This document shows, one piece after another, positions 8,003 through 16,921 of a stretch of DNA of 64,000 nucleotides. The translations under genes and the position numbers were made by a program. How positions within the stretch are numbered: position 1 is the stretch's first letter; every line of letters begins with the position of its first letter. Source of the DNA: DATMNR01 sp963702765 (GTDB lineage Bacteria; Chloroflexota; Ktedonobacteria; Ktedonobacterales; Ktedonobacteraceae); assembly GCA_963702765.1 (NCBI GenBank), contig CAVPEB010000043.1, positions 1-64,000 on the forward strand. The letters run 5' to 3'. Below the pieces are notes generated by a model. It was not told where the DNA came from. It saw only the letters and a list, made by a program, of their open reading frames with translations, and searched no databases.

Positions 8003-9031
8003 TCAAAGCAGCAGCTTGAAGGCAACATTGTGACGATACTCATCTAGTCTGCAGGCATTCATATAGGACATACTGGACTGAAGTCCAGCCAGGTAACGAT
8101 GCAGCACAGCAGTAACTGTATCACGATAAGGGACTAACGTCTCAGTGCCCTCAACGTACCCTGGGCTTGCATTGCCGCTCTGTTGCTGCACTGAGAACGA
8201 AGCAGCGCCACGCATTACCTTATACTTTTTGCCATCCATCGCAATGACGTGACCAGGAGCCTCTTTCGTACCGGCCAATGCTGAACCAACCATTACCGCA
8301 TCCGCACCCAATGCCAGTAGTTTGCAGAAATCGGCAGGCGTCCGCACGCCACTATCACCAACAATGAGTGCTCGTTTTCGCACCATAGTTGCCTCTGCCA
8401 CCGCGTAAGGTGTGGGTAAGAACACTCCTGTCTCCGACCTCGTCTCACATACCGAGCCTCCAGCAATACCGACGCGAATGGCATCAGCTCCCCATTCCTC
8501 AAGAGCGGAAAAAGCTTCTGCGGACGCAACGTTTCCTGCTAGAAGAAACACATCTGATGCTTGACCTCGAATCCAGCCCATGGCCTGCTGCACTTGCAAG
8601 TGCGCGCCATTCGCAGTATCCAGACAAAAGAGACGGCAGCCAGCAGCATACAATGCTTGAAAACGCTCCCGATAATCACCGGTAATGCCTATAGCTGCAC
8701 CTACAGCAGGAGTACCCATATCATCCTGATGGTGTACCAGTTCGAATTCATGCTCCTGGCTTTCAATTGATTGAAACCTGTGAAGGATCCCCAACGCGCC
8801 CTCCTGTGCCAGGACTCGACACATCTTTTCTCCGCAAACGTCAGGCATAGGTGAACCAATCAGAGGCAAAGCCAGTTGAAATGGGCCAAATTGTATCTCA
8901 GGTCGCGCATCGGAGCGATGCTGCAATGTTGAGACTACGCGAGGTACCAGGGTAAGATCATCATAATTGAAAGCAAATCCGGACTCGAGAAGGCTACCAA
9001 CATTTACCTCTGATCTTGTCATCTTCTTCAT
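8003..9031 (-). CDS. IMP dehydrogenase / GMP reductase family protein
   Basis: A 342-residue TIM-barrel enzyme of the IMPDH/GMPR family without CBS domains, so its length matches GMP reductase (about 345) better than IMPDH (about 490). Motifs: NYDDLTLVP near the N terminus, PLIGSPMPDV, GNVASAEAF, the catalytic-Cys loop GIAGGSVCETRSETGV, DSGVRTPADFCKLLALGADAVMVGSALAGT for phosphate binding, and a C-terminal KVMRGAAS flap. The loop GGSVCETR differs from GPGSVCTTR of classical GuaC, so the substrate is unproven. I chose ATG at 9031 because AGGTG is 9 bases upstream; an ATG at 9037 and GTG at 9043 are alternatives. It is upstream of and co-directional with the xanthine-dehydrogenase-type subunit, which hints at purine turnover. 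Confidence 0.8.
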   Translation of the reverse strand: MKKMTRSEVNVGSLLESGFAFNYDDLTLVPRVVSTLQHRSDARPEIQFGPFQLALPLIGSPMPDVCGEKMCRVLAQEGALGILHRFQSIESQEHEFELVHHQDDMGTPAVGAAIGITGDYRERFQALYAAGCRLFCLDTANGAHLQVQQAMGWIRGQASDVFLLAGNVASAEAFSALEEWGADAIRVGIAGGSVCETRSETGVFLPTPYAVAEATMVRKRALIVGDSGVRTPADFCKLLALGADAVMVGSALAGTKEAPGHVIAMDGKKYKVMRGAASFSVQQQSGNASPGYVEGTETLVPYRDTVTAVLHRYLAGLQSSMSYMNACRLDEYRHNVAFKLLL

Positions 9032-9142
9032 GTTCATATTCACCTAAAACCCAGAATGGTGTTTATAGCAAACGCTTTTTACTATTTTCGCCATAAATCA
9101 TACCATACATTCTTTGATTGATACGATGACTAGGCCGAATCT

Positions 9143-10645
9143 CTATTTAGCATTGGAAGGCTCGACCTTCTGGCGAACTTCATTCATATAGAGCCTTGCG
9201 TCAAGCTGTGTTTTGATATTCGAAAACCTCGCTGTAAGATTTGCGTGTTCCTCTTGAGGTGTAGCTTGCAAATCCCTTAAGAAGGCAACATGTAAGAAGC
9301 CCTGGAGTGACGAGGGTACTGGCTCCGTTGCAGAAGCGGCATCCATTACGAGTGATCTATTTGCGGTACTAGCTCCATTATTGTCGTCGCAACTGATGCC
9401 TGAATTGGCAGGTGCAGGCAATGTAGTTGGAGCGTCTTGTCTAGGTGTTGTAAGCGAAAACAGATGGTTCAATATATGTGCTTGTTCATCGCGTTCGGTC
9501 AAAGGCAGTAGTCCAAAAATACTTTCAACAGTCGCCAGTACAGATGTGTGATCATAAATGGTAGAGTCAATAAGACCCTTAGGGATAAGAGGCGATATGA
9601 TCACAGCAGGTACGCGCACGCCCAGTTGTTTAAAATCAAAGTTGTTGGTATTGTTACCTGGATCGGTAATAGCATCCCCAGGAGCTACGGCTTGAGGTGG
9701 AGGAACATGATCATAAAAGCCACCATGCTCATCGTAGGTGACAATTAGTACACTATTATCCCAAAGAGGTGAGTTACGAATTGTTTCGTAAATCGTCTTC
9801 AAAAGTCTATCACCCCGTGTCACATCGTCCTTGGGATGTTGCGAGTTACCACAGGTAAAATCCCCCGTAAGTACATGTCCATAATTTGGTTCGATAAATG
9901 CATAGGATGTTGTATAACCTGGGTTATTTATGTCGTCGTTGAAGTCATCAAAGTCCTTGAAGCGCCCCTCTAGAGCACGGATGTTCATACCACTTATGGC
10001 AAGCGCTTGCGGAAACGCATCTCCTTTATAAATAGTCCAACTCAGATTCGCTTTATCAAGCCTATCGTAAATCGTTCCATGCTCAAATGTATAGCCTTTG
10101 AAAAGGACAGACTCGGCCGATGTGATTGGTGATGGACTATGATCTAGTCCTCCTGACGATGCCGCATGCACAAAGAAACGATTTGGCCACGTTGGGCCTG
10201 GCATCGATGAGAACCAATGATCACATACCGCGAATTCCTGCGCGAGAGTTGTGAGTACGGGAAGTTGATCTGGAGCATAACATTTCATGATCTCACCTGG
10301 ATGACCTGGATCGATCTTACTGTAGGAGGTAACAAAACCACTATTAGTGATGTGAGGATAGGTGCCTCCAGCTCCGCACAACTGTTCTCTCACGTCATTA
10401 AATTCATGCCCAGGATCGAAAGGCATCGCCCAATCTGCCGGAGTGGTAGCAAATATCTTATTGCCATGCTGATCAAGGTCCCAATCATTATTTGCATAAA
10501 GCCCTTCGATACCTACAGGTCGCCCACTAACGGCATCGATACCAAGTATGTTAGAAAAACCTAACATATGATCGAAAGACCTGTTTTCTAGCATTACCAC
10601 AAAGACATGTTTGATTCGATTTTGCAGATTATTGTTGGGGGTCAT
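9143..10645 (-). CDS. Phospholipase C / acid phosphatase family phosphoesterase
   Basis: A 500-residue member of the PLC/AcpA phosphoesterase family (alkaline-phosphatase-like fold) that hydrolyses phospholipids or other phosphate esters. Diagnostic segments: VMLENRSFDHMLG near residue 18 (metal ligand Glu-Asn and catalytic region), GHEFNDV with its His around residue 80, CDHWFSSMPGPTWPNRFFVHA around 140-160, VTYDEHGGFYDHVPPP around 300-315 and VPAVIISPLIPKG with DHTSVLATVE further on. No clear signal peptide or TAT motif is seen at the N terminus, unlike many secreted relatives. The ATG has TTGGAGGATG upstream. It is transcribed alone. Confidence 0.88.
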   Translation of the reverse strand: MTPNNNLQNRIKHVFVVMLENRSFDHMLGFSNILGIDAVSGRPVGIEGLYANNDWDLDQHGNKIFATTPADWAMPFDPGHEFNDVREQLCGAGGTYPHITNSGFVTSYSKIDPGHPGEIMKCYAPDQLPVLTTLAQEFAVCDHWFSSMPGPTWPNRFFVHAASSGGLDHSPSPITSAESVLFKGYTFEHGTIYDRLDKANLSWTIYKGDAFPQALAISGMNIRALEGRFKDFDDFNDDINNPGYTTSYAFIEPNYGHVLTGDFTCGNSQHPKDDVTRGDRLLKTIYETIRNSPLWDNSVLIVTYDEHGGFYDHVPPPQAVAPGDAITDPGNNTNNFDFKQLGVRVPAVIISPLIPKGLIDSTIYDHTSVLATVESIFGLLPLTERDEQAHILNHLFSLTTPRQDAPTTLPAPANSGISCDDNNGASTANRSLVMDAASATEPVPSSLQGFLHVAFLRDLQATPQEEHANLTARFSNIKTQLDARLYMNEVRQKVEPSNAK

Positions 10646-10865
10646 AGTCCTTCATCCTCCAAATGCTGTTATCCATCTCTATAGTATTCTATCTCATCTC
10701 GGTTGGAAATTGTTATACTGATTACATGGCGACATGGATAATAGAATGTACCATAGGCTATTCGTACAGTTATGACATAACAATTGGCATCCGTCATTTC
10801 ACCAAAAGCTGAAAGCTAAATGGAAGGACACACCCTTGAGGAAATATAGAAACCTACAAAACCGT

Positions 10866-10940
10866 TTGGAGCAACGAGAAATATTTATAATGGATGGAGG
10901 AATGGGCACAGAAATTTTACACCGTGGAGTACCAACTACA
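10866..10940 (+). pseudogene. 5' fragment of homocysteine S-methyltransferase gene
   Basis: In the + frame that includes ATG 10890, the short stretch reads IMDGGMGTEILHRGVPTT, which is the N terminus of homocysteine S-methyltransferases (usual form LDGGMGTEL..RG). The reading frame then runs into unrelated DNA at 10941. The rest of the protein resumes at 12696 with LPLWSAEALLTNPETVQ. The start may be TTG 10866 or ATG 10890; an in-frame stop at 10836 sets the upstream limit. Seen directly: the two parts join in frame if the intervening 1755 bases are removed. Confidence 0.85.
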
Positions 10941-10980
10941 GTATCCAGAAGTTATGACACAGCTGCCATAGCTCTATAGT

Positions 10981-12230
10981 TTAGACGGCAAGCCGCCTGG
11001 GCCGAACTGCGGTGGCCTCTATCCCTGGGCTAAATGCTGTCGGGAATACTTTTCTGCCGATGTTATAACTGCCATTCACATCGGAATGGATAGGCGTACG
11101 CCCTTTGACACGATACCAGCGGCCATCGCGGCGGCCAGAGAACCGCGGCTTGTCTTCCTGCTCGGCCCCTTGAGTGGGATCATAGCTGGGCAACACATCG
11201 AGATCCAGGAAGCTGGCCTGGCTGGTGTAGCTCTCTTCGGTGACGATTACACGGATGCCAAGCGCCTCTGCCTTGTAGGTGAGCAGCTCTAGAAATGTCG
11301 CGTGCGGAATGTGCACAAACTCCTGGTTGTGCTTCTTCCCTAACTCGACCTCTTGCTTGAAGACACGGATTCCCGGCCCAGGACGAGTGTTCCGATCTGA
11401 TCGCGCCACCAGTAGCTCAATGATCCGACGGCTGGCGGTGTGCAAGTAGTGCATCATCCGACGATTGCGCTTCGTCGTGATCCGATCCAGGCGGTGGGAG
11501 GTAAAGCGGGGTTCGTTTCCTTTCGCAAGTTGTTTCTGCTGATGCTCGCGCTGTTTGTTAGACAGTTGATTGAGAGCTTTCACTGGTTTGCCAGTAACGA
11601 GGCGGGGAACGAAGCCGGGTTTATTCGAGGTGAGGGCGGCCAGGACGCTCACGCCCGGATCAAGCGCCACAAACAGATCAGGATCAAGACCCGCGGCGCG
11701 TTTTTCATCGGCCTCATAGACCACTTCGACCACATAATGATCCGCTTTTGGGACGATGCGCACCTGTTGTATCGAGGTCGGTTGTTGCTTGGTTTCGCCA
11801 ATTCGCCCAAGTTGGCTCACCGCAATCTCCCGCGTGCGCAGTTCTGCCTTCCAGATACATCCGAGTTCAAATACCAGCAGATTGCGGCCCTGTGTCTTGT
11901 GCAGGTACTTCGGCAAGCCAGGTCGCCCCCGAAACCGCTTCGGGTGCTCCTGGTACACCTCCATGGCTTCAAAAAAGGCGATCCAAGCCCTATGTAGTTG
12001 TACAAGCACTTGATTGGCGACTTTAGCGGGAAGCGCTGTGTAGGCCTCCGTCTGTTTGACGACATGGAAAATTGCTGTGTTGTTGAGGTATTTCTGCTGA
12101 AAAAGAAACGACTGCCGGACAGAGTAATTGGCCAGGTTCCAGAGGTTCTTCGACGCCAGAGCCCATCATGGTCGATGGCGCGAAACTGCGGGTGAGTCCT
12201 TTCAATCACGTGTTGTTCGGCACGCTTCAT
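10981..12230 (-). pseudogene. tnpB: TnpB without zinc finger, N-terminal frameshift
   Basis: TnpB is the RNA-guided nuclease of IS605-group elements. The main frame (from 12009 inward, open further upstream to about 12170) has the RuvC Asp in VALDPGVSVLAAL, the Glu in FKQEVELGKKHNQEFVHIP and the last Asp in HSDVNGSYNI. The C terminus lacks the usual CxxC pairs, as in the zinc-finger-less subgroup known from cyanobacteria and relatives. The N terminus MKRAEQHVIERTHPQFRAID (from 12230) lies in a different frame, and the change occurs near 12165-12175. One missing base or two extra bases there would restore a protein of about 415 residues. Confidence 0.82.
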
Positions 12231-12690
12231 TCCTTTTTCTCCCCTTACTAGAAAGATCTCATCGCCCTATTGGAAGAAACCTTTCATCCGGCTAGCCAAG
12301 ATCTCGAGGCGAGAGCCATCCTCCTTGACGCCGACAGTGGTCGCTGCTTCTCTGCATGCATCTTTGCAGATTCATTCGAGTAAACGTCACGTGCAGAGTG
12401 AGCCACGCGTATCCATCCTCAGGCACTTGGTACGGATGAGCAACATGACGCGAATCGCCTCATTGGTGGCAGCGTACTGCTGCTTCATGCCATCACGTTG
12501 CACTCAGAAAGAAACATGGTCCCTCCCTGTCTTCCCGATTTCATCTTCTCTGCTCTTATTCTTTTCCTCTGCCCGAAAGGCGGAACGCCTTTCAACCCAC
12601 ATCGATTTACGGAGGCTTTCAGGCGATGTGAGGTGCGTCGTGAATTGTCATGATCTGTCAATGTTTTTCATGATCCAAAGCGAACGTTTG
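12231..12690. other. Non-coding 5' part of the TnpB element
   Basis: No convincing gene is seen. An open frame at 12325-12786 on the + strand runs through the element boundary and lacks recognizable features. The stretch contains two copies of TCATGATC (in GTCATGATCTG and TTCATGATCC, about 12647-12677) close to the boundary, which may belong to the element's left end. Confidence 0.4.
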
Positions 12691-12695
12691 CTACA

Positions 12696-13487
12696 CTTCC
12701 ACTCTGGTCGGCTGAAGCCCTACTCACCAATCCAGAAACCGTACAGCATATTCACGAAGACTATATCGAAGCTGGAGCGCAAATAATTATCACCAATACA
12801 TTCCGCACAACAAGACGCGCTTTTGCAAAGCTAGACATTGCTGAAAAAGCACAAGCTGCTACCAACCTTGCCTGTCAGCTTGTCCAGCAAGCCATTGAAC
12901 ACGTTAAACCCGAACATGAGGTTTATATTGCAGGATCGATGGCTCCCCTTGAAGATTGCTATTCACCCGAACTAACCCCTTCAAACAAGGAATTGATAGA
13001 AGAACATGCTATGTACGCGCAAGATCTAAAGTCGGGTGGCGTCGACTTTATTCTTCTTGAGACAATGATTACACTCCGAGAAACACTGGCAGCTATTCAG
13101 GCAGCAAGACAACTGGCTATGCCTTTCGCTGTCAGTTTCTGCACGGATGAATTCGGTACACTTCTCGGAGGTGAGCCATTAGGAGAGGTCGTTAGAGAAG
13201 TTGAAAAGTACGTTCCAATTTTTCTTGGGATCAATTGCGTCGCACCCTCCATTGCTACAAAAGCATTACAAACATTAAAGAGCGTGACGCACAAATCTCT
13301 GAGCGTCTATGCGCAGGGTGCAGGGGCGCCAGATGATGCACAGGGATGGCAATTCACCGAAGAACACATGCTGGACAATTACGTGATATATGCGAAACTC
13401 TGGAGAGATGTAGGAGCTCAAATCATCGGTGGATGCTGCGGCACAAACCCCACCTACATTGAGCGGTTATGCAGAGAGTTGGTTTAG
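12696..13487 (+). pseudogene. 3' part of homocysteine S-methyltransferase gene
   Basis: The frame from 12696 gives LPLWSAEALLTNPETVQHI and continues to the stop at 13485-13487, about 263 residues of a homocysteine S-methyltransferase (methyl transfer from S-methylmethionine or a similar donor to homocysteine). The zinc ligands are present: Cys in GINCVAPS and the Cys pair in IIGGCCGTNP. IIITNTF, AGSMAPLEDCYSPE and DFILLETM are also family segments. With the N terminus cut off at 10940 the protein cannot be made whole. An internal ATG at 12939 could start a fragment but would lose the N-terminal barrel strands. Confidence 0.88.
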
Positions 13488-13566
13488 ATTTTGGCAAACA
13501 AGTTCAACTGTAAAAACCGTCCCTAGCAGTTTAATAAGTCACTCTTTCCATTCTGAAAATCTCTCC

Positions 13567-13599
13567 GTGTCTTCATTCGCTACCGCTCAGAATGACACA
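13567..13599. repeat. Second copy of the GTCATnCTGAGC repeat
   Basis: On the minus strand this reads TGTGTCATTCTGAGCGGTAG, related to the copy at 5581-5614. It sits in the short gap between the methyltransferase remnant and the next gene. Confidence 0.45.
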
Positions 13600-13679
13600 A
13601 TTGGATATGTTTGTTCATGAAAAACTGGAACATGCATTTGACCCTTGCCTTAAAATAATAACTAGGGCTAAAAACATTT

Positions 13680-13982
13680 TCAGTCCTTCCAATTCCACCA
13701 CTTGAGCAGTTCAGCATCATAGACGTCATTGGAGGCATAATAAACAGCGCAACGCAAAACATAGAGCATGCATCGATCAACATGCGTTCCTTGAAATGTG
13801 CACAACCTCGTATAAAGGGCTTTCGGGTCCAGGTTTTTCAAATCTGATACCGACCGCAGGCCGAGGTCCCATAGATCCTCAGCAATGCTCTTGCCAACAC
13901 CAGGAATTTGTCGAAATTCCTTCAACACCATCTGTTTATCACTTTCAACTAACTGGTAGAGTGTCGAGTTCTTCGTTTTCAT
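13680..13982 (-). CDS. Helix-hairpin-helix protein, Cdd1-like
   Basis: A 100-residue protein (MKTKNSTLYQ...) with a helix-hairpin-helix in FRQIPGVGKSIAEDLWDLGL (about 22-41) followed by SVSDLKNLDPKALYTRLC and a Cys/Tyr-rich tail ending WWNWKD. The arrangement resembles the 'pathogenicity locus' Cdd1 family of small HhH proteins, function unknown, presumed DNA-binding. ATG 13982 is chosen because GGGGAGGAAAT directly precedes it; an 18-residue longer reading lacks a ribosome site. Confidence 0.75.
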   Translation of the reverse strand: MKTKNSTLYQLVESDKQMVLKEFRQIPGVGKSIAEDLWDLGLRSVSDLKNLDPKALYTRLCTFQGTHVDRCMLYVLRCAVYYASNDVYDAELLKWWNWKD

Positions 13983-14094
13983 ATTTCCTCCCCAAGTATT
14001 GATAATGGATATGTTACTATACATAACTACTATCAAAGCATGAGCTATTGTTACTTATACCAACTTGTGTTCAAAATGGGAGAATAAGTAGATA

Positions 14095-14126
14095 CAACAC
14101 CGCAGTATCCAGCCACTGCGGTGTTG
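14095..14126. terminator. Hairpin after the SnoaL-like gene
   Basis: CAACACCGCAGT (14095-14106) and its exact reverse complement (14115-14126) form a 12-bp stem with an 8-base loop, 28 bases beyond the end of the minus-strand gene. No T-run follows, so termination is inferred from position. Confidence 0.6.
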
Positions 14127-14153
14127 AGGCGATCAGAGGCTATCGTTGCTTTG

Positions 14154-14567
14154 CTACGAGTTGGAGAGTAGCTGGTCAGCATGACGGTGAATGAGTTTCC
14201 AGGTATCGCCTTCACGGCGGAAGATTTCGGTTACACGTAGGTTGAAAGACACTGCCTCTGAGCTACCACGCAGGTTAGCAGAAGCCTGTTGGAAACCAAC
14301 CCAGTAGGCGAGTCCATCGCTCGCCGCCATGTGCAGGATCTCAAACTGCCCATCGCCACCGCTCTCGAAATTCATGGCATCAAGTTCGTATTGTGACCAG
14401 ACTGCTTCAGCACCCTGGCGATAACCTCCAGATGGTTTGAAGAAGGTAGCTGGTGAGTGGCGAGCGACGATCTCACCAAGTGGAGCAGCATCGCCGTTAA
14501 TGTAGGCGCATGCAACCTCGCTACGCTGCCTCATGAATTGCTCAAAATCGTGCTGATCGTTGTTCAT
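14154..14567 (-). CDS. SnoaL/DUF4440-like NTF2-fold protein
   Basis: A 137-residue NTF2-like protein. It has the usual layout: N-terminal helix FEQFMRQRSEVACAYINGDAAPLGEIVAR, ATFFKPSGGYRQGAEAVWSQYE in the middle and the closing strands FNLRVTEIFRREGDTWKLIHRHAD typical of DUF4440/SgcJ-type proteins. Such proteins bind small hydrophobic ligands or act as isomerases; no specific reaction can be assigned. The ATG follows GAGGTTAAAAGA. It lies 65 bases downstream of the VOC gene in the same direction, possibly co-transcribed. Confidence 0.8.
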   Translation of the reverse strand: MNNDQHDFEQFMRQRSEVACAYINGDAAPLGEIVARHSPATFFKPSGGYRQGAEAVWSQYELDAMNFESGGDGQFEILHMAASDGLAYWVGFQQASANLRGSSEAVSFNLRVTEIFRREGDTWKLIHRHADQLLSNS

Positions 14568-14632
14568 TCTTTTAACCTCAGAGCTATTTCATCATGTGTT
14601 TGTTGATTGTTTGATCGCAAATTAGTTGAAAA

Positions 14633-14986
14633 CTAGCTGCTCGGCTGGAACATATTGATCGCATTCCCTGCTGGATCTTTGACAATAAACGCTCTACCAA
14701 AAGGTTGATCAGAAGGCTGGCTCACAATCTCAACATCCTGAGAAACCAGCGTATTATATGTTGCATCCGCGTTGTCTACAATCCACCAGAGTTCAACACC
14801 CTCGTATGGAGCAACTCCCGCATCCTCCTGCAGTGCAAATATAGCACCCATGCCCTCATGTTGCTTGAACTGCACAAAGCCAGACTGTTGATCCTCTATA
14901 GCAAAACCCATTTTTTCGGTATAAAACGAACGAGCCTGCTCAAGGTTGGGTACATGTAACATTACAAAATCGAGACCTAAAATCAT
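14633..14986 (-). CDS. VOC-family (glyoxalase/bleomycin-resistance fold) protein
   Basis: A 117-residue single-domain vicinal-oxygen-chelate protein. It starts with ILGLDFVMLHVPNLEQARSFYTEKMGF, the first beta-alpha-beta unit with a potential metal His, and ends with the second unit AFIVKDPAGNAINMFQPSS, where the usual DPDGNxxxL motif appears as DPAGNAINMF. VELWWIVDNADATYNTLVSQ forms the middle. The ligand is unknown; many such proteins are dioxygenases, isomerases or drug-binding proteins. ATG is preceded by AGGGAGGTTGAAG. Bases 14987-15221 downstream of its start hold no gene I can support. Confidence 0.82.
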   Translation of the reverse strand: MILGLDFVMLHVPNLEQARSFYTEKMGFAIEDQQSGFVQFKQHEGMGAIFALQEDAGVAPYEGVELWWIVDNADATYNTLVSQDVEIVSQPSDQPFGRAFIVKDPAGNAINMFQPSS

Positions 14987-15221
14987 TCTTCAACCTCCCT
15001 CTGGTTAATACAAAATTCTTTCTATGTGAACTTTCAGCTCACATGAATACTATAACCTTGGAGTGTGACAACAGTATGGCAACAAGTTTGCCCTTTATTG
15101 TTGGCTTCCCAAACATCTAGATGCGCCCACCAATAGTCCAGATGGTGCGCCCACTACTGCTCTTTGCATAAACCATTAGAGTTTCCCGTCTTTACTTGAT
15201 GCACATGGCTCCCAGATTGCT

Positions 15222-15530
15222 TTACCAACGTCCAGCCCTCTCATACTCTCCTAGCTGCACTATAACCTTTGAGAATACGGCCATAGCAGTAGTATGCATG
15301 GTTTTAAGCTGCATAGGTGAACTGGATTTCATGGCCTCTTGAAAGTGATTACCGCGATACTCAGGCCATACCGTTTGCTGGTATCTTTCCCACTCTTTCA
15401 CCTGGGATTGCTGATAGCGTGGATTCATCACACGATGATTGCTGCGAGGATAAGAGCGGCTGCGTTGTTTGTAGGATGCAGGTACGTACGCACCTAAGCC
15501 AGCTTTGCGGAGTGCAGTATAGTAGTCCAA
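15222..15530 (-). CDS. Small hypothetical protein
   Basis: A 102-residue open frame beginning with TTG (DYYTALRKAGLGAYVPASYKQRSRSYPRSNHR...) and weak ribosome site. It is rich in Tyr, Arg, Ser and Gln in the first half and ends in a hydrophobic helix-like segment MAVFSKVIVQLGEYERAG. I recognise no family. It is the first of several small co-directional open frames (15.2-18.6 kb). Bases 15531-15802 are without a supported gene. Confidence 0.4.
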   Translation of the reverse strand: MDYYTALRKAGLGAYVPASYKQRSRSYPRSNHRVMNPRYQQSQVKEWERYQQTVWPEYRGNHFQEAMKSSSPMQLKTMHTTAMAVFSKVIVQLGEYERAGRW

Positions 15531-15802
15531 TCAAATCTCACAAGTCTATCCCACCTGTGAAGAAGAGTACCTTCAAGTTTACCCTTGGGTTGCTACAGTA
15601 TACCATAAAAATACTGCTGTGGCAGTTAATACATGCACTTCCCACCTTTCTGAAAATTGTCTCCTTGCGAGGCATCTGCATACCCATGATAGATAAACAG
15701 AAGTCTAGCAAAAGACAAATGGCATACATGTGTCGGGTATGCCAGCCGCTCGGCTCAAGAGTATTTTACGTCCATACAGCGATAGCAGACGGGTTACTAC
15801 GC

Positions 15803-16186
15803 TTAAAGTAACTCTTGCACTAACTCTCTACCTTTGGTTGTGACCTCGATGATCCCATTCTGATAGGTTCGTTCAAGATAGCCCTGCTTGACGGCTATCA
15901 TAATAGCGGTACTAATTTTGCCTTGCCATGCTTCCCACGTTATACCCTGATAACCATCTGGTGCTTCTATTTCACCAAAACCAACACCACGTCCTGACGG
16001 CCCCCAACACATCACCGTACGATCACTTGGCCCAAACGTGCTTGAGAATACTTCCCGCACAAGAGGCTCTGCAACCTCTATGATAGCTTTCTGTTTAGCA
16101 CCACCATCGAGTTTAATGACCGCCACGACCACATAGGGTATGATCTCTAGCGTTGTTACTTTATCGTCTTTTGTATTTGCTCTCAT
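15803..16186 (-). CDS. Hypothetical protein with winged-helix-like C terminus
   Basis: A 127-residue protein. The N-terminal half (LEIIPYVVVAVIKLDGGAKQKAIIEVAEPLVREVF) looks like a helix-turn-helix-type repeat with a leading strand. The C-terminal part (ISTAIMIAVKQGYLERTYQNGIIEVTTKGRELVQELL) has the helix-wing-strand pattern of winged-helix proteins, including the common xxTxKGRELV ending. It resembles small phage or plasmid-type regulators, but I cannot name a family. The ribosome site is weak (AAGAAAGATAAAATA). Related layout is seen in the gene at 16922-17227. Confidence 0.55.
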   Translation of the reverse strand: MRANTKDDKVTTLEIIPYVVVAVIKLDGGAKQKAIIEVAEPLVREVFSSTFGPSDRTVMCWGPSGRGVGFGEIEAPDGYQGITWEAWQGKISTAIMIAVKQGYLERTYQNGIIEVTTKGRELVQELL

Positions 16187-16443
16187 TATTTTATCTTTCT
16201 TATGATTGGCCTCTTACAAAGTGATGTTATATACCTCGTAAAAGACAAGGAGCAGCCTCTTAATTAACGCCCCAGGCTGCTTGGCAGAGCGTCTCACTTC
16301 ATTAGCGTAGAGAGCCACGCCACGCATAGAGCATTAGCCGTATATTTAACGTACTGTCAGGGTTTCACGCCAGTTGATCATCTGCACATATAGAATGAGA
16401 ATGATGCGCAGGTTCTCCTGTGGGCAGACTCCCTGTCTTTCTT

Positions 16444-16641
16444 TTAGTAGAGAAGTGTACCTTTCTCTATCGCTCGTCTTAGTGCCTCTTGCTCTATACG
16501 AGTACGTTCCGCTTGCTCTGCTCTGAGTGCTTCCTGGTATCGTCTTTCGTCTTGCTCTATACGAATACGTTCCGCTCGCTCTGCTCTGAGTGCTTCCCCG
16601 TATCGTCTTAAGTCTTTTTTTAAGCTGTTCCTCGACGTCAT
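16444..16641 (-). CDS. Small Glu/Arg-rich coiled-coil repeat protein
   Basis: A 65-residue open frame, almost entirely charged helix, containing two copies of the 21-residue unit (RYGEALRAERAERIRIEQ and RYQEALRAEQAERTRIEQ) encoded by a 63-bp tandem duplication. It would form a single amphipathic or coiled-coil helix. There is no good ribosome site and the frame is short, so it may be a fragment of a longer repeat gene. Bases 16187-16443 contain AGCAGCCT...AGGCTGCT (about 16250-16281), a possible hairpin after this gene. Confidence 0.4.
   Translation of the reverse strand: MTSRNSLKKDLRRYGEALRAERAERIRIEQDERRYQEALRAEQAERTRIEQEALRRAIEKGTLLY
16488..16613. repeat. 63-bp tandem repeat, two copies
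   Basis: The sequence starting CTTGCTCTATACGAGTACG at 16488 recurs with few differences at 16551 (CTTGCTCTATACGAATACG). The 63-base period keeps the reading frame of the small coiled-coil open frame on the minus strand, giving a 21-residue protein period. Confidence 0.8.
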
Positions 16642-16921
16642 CTAAATGTATTAGCGCATCTCAGATAGGCTACAAACCTGTAGGGGGGCTTCTTAGCTTC
16701 TTCTACACGCTTCCTAGCTTCTTCTATGACGCTACGATCTGGTTTATCCACTGCTGTATTCTCTCTGTCTCAAATCCGCAAGGGAACTTTCAAATGCTTT
16801 CCTGTAACGGCACTTATCGGAACTTATTTACAGGGCTATTCTACAGGGCTATTCTACAGGATAGCCCCGCAAGAACAAGCCTTATATTTAACGTCCTGTA
16901 CCTCAAGTCTCGGATGGGATA

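Larger units (their letters stand above)
10941..12695 (-). mobile_element. IS1341/IS605-type TnpB element inserted in the methyltransferase gene
   Basis: The 1755 bases 10941-12695 interrupt the methyltransferase. CTACA stands at 10936-10940 and again at 12691-12695, so the boundaries are fixed to within five bases; the repeat may be a target duplication or the target/end sequence of an IS605-type element. The element carries only a tnpB gene on the minus strand and no tnpA, as is usual for non-autonomous members. The side 3' of tnpB is short (about 40 bases, including CTATAGAGCTATGG), while about 465 bases lie 5' of it. Confidence 0.82.

Noticed and set aside
12325..12786. 153-codon + strand frame
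   Set aside because: It crosses the boundary of the TnpB element into the methyltransferase in the wrong frame.
16488..16613. CRISPR-like repeats
   Set aside because: Two directly adjoining 63-bp copies without spacers that keep a coding frame; a tandem duplication.
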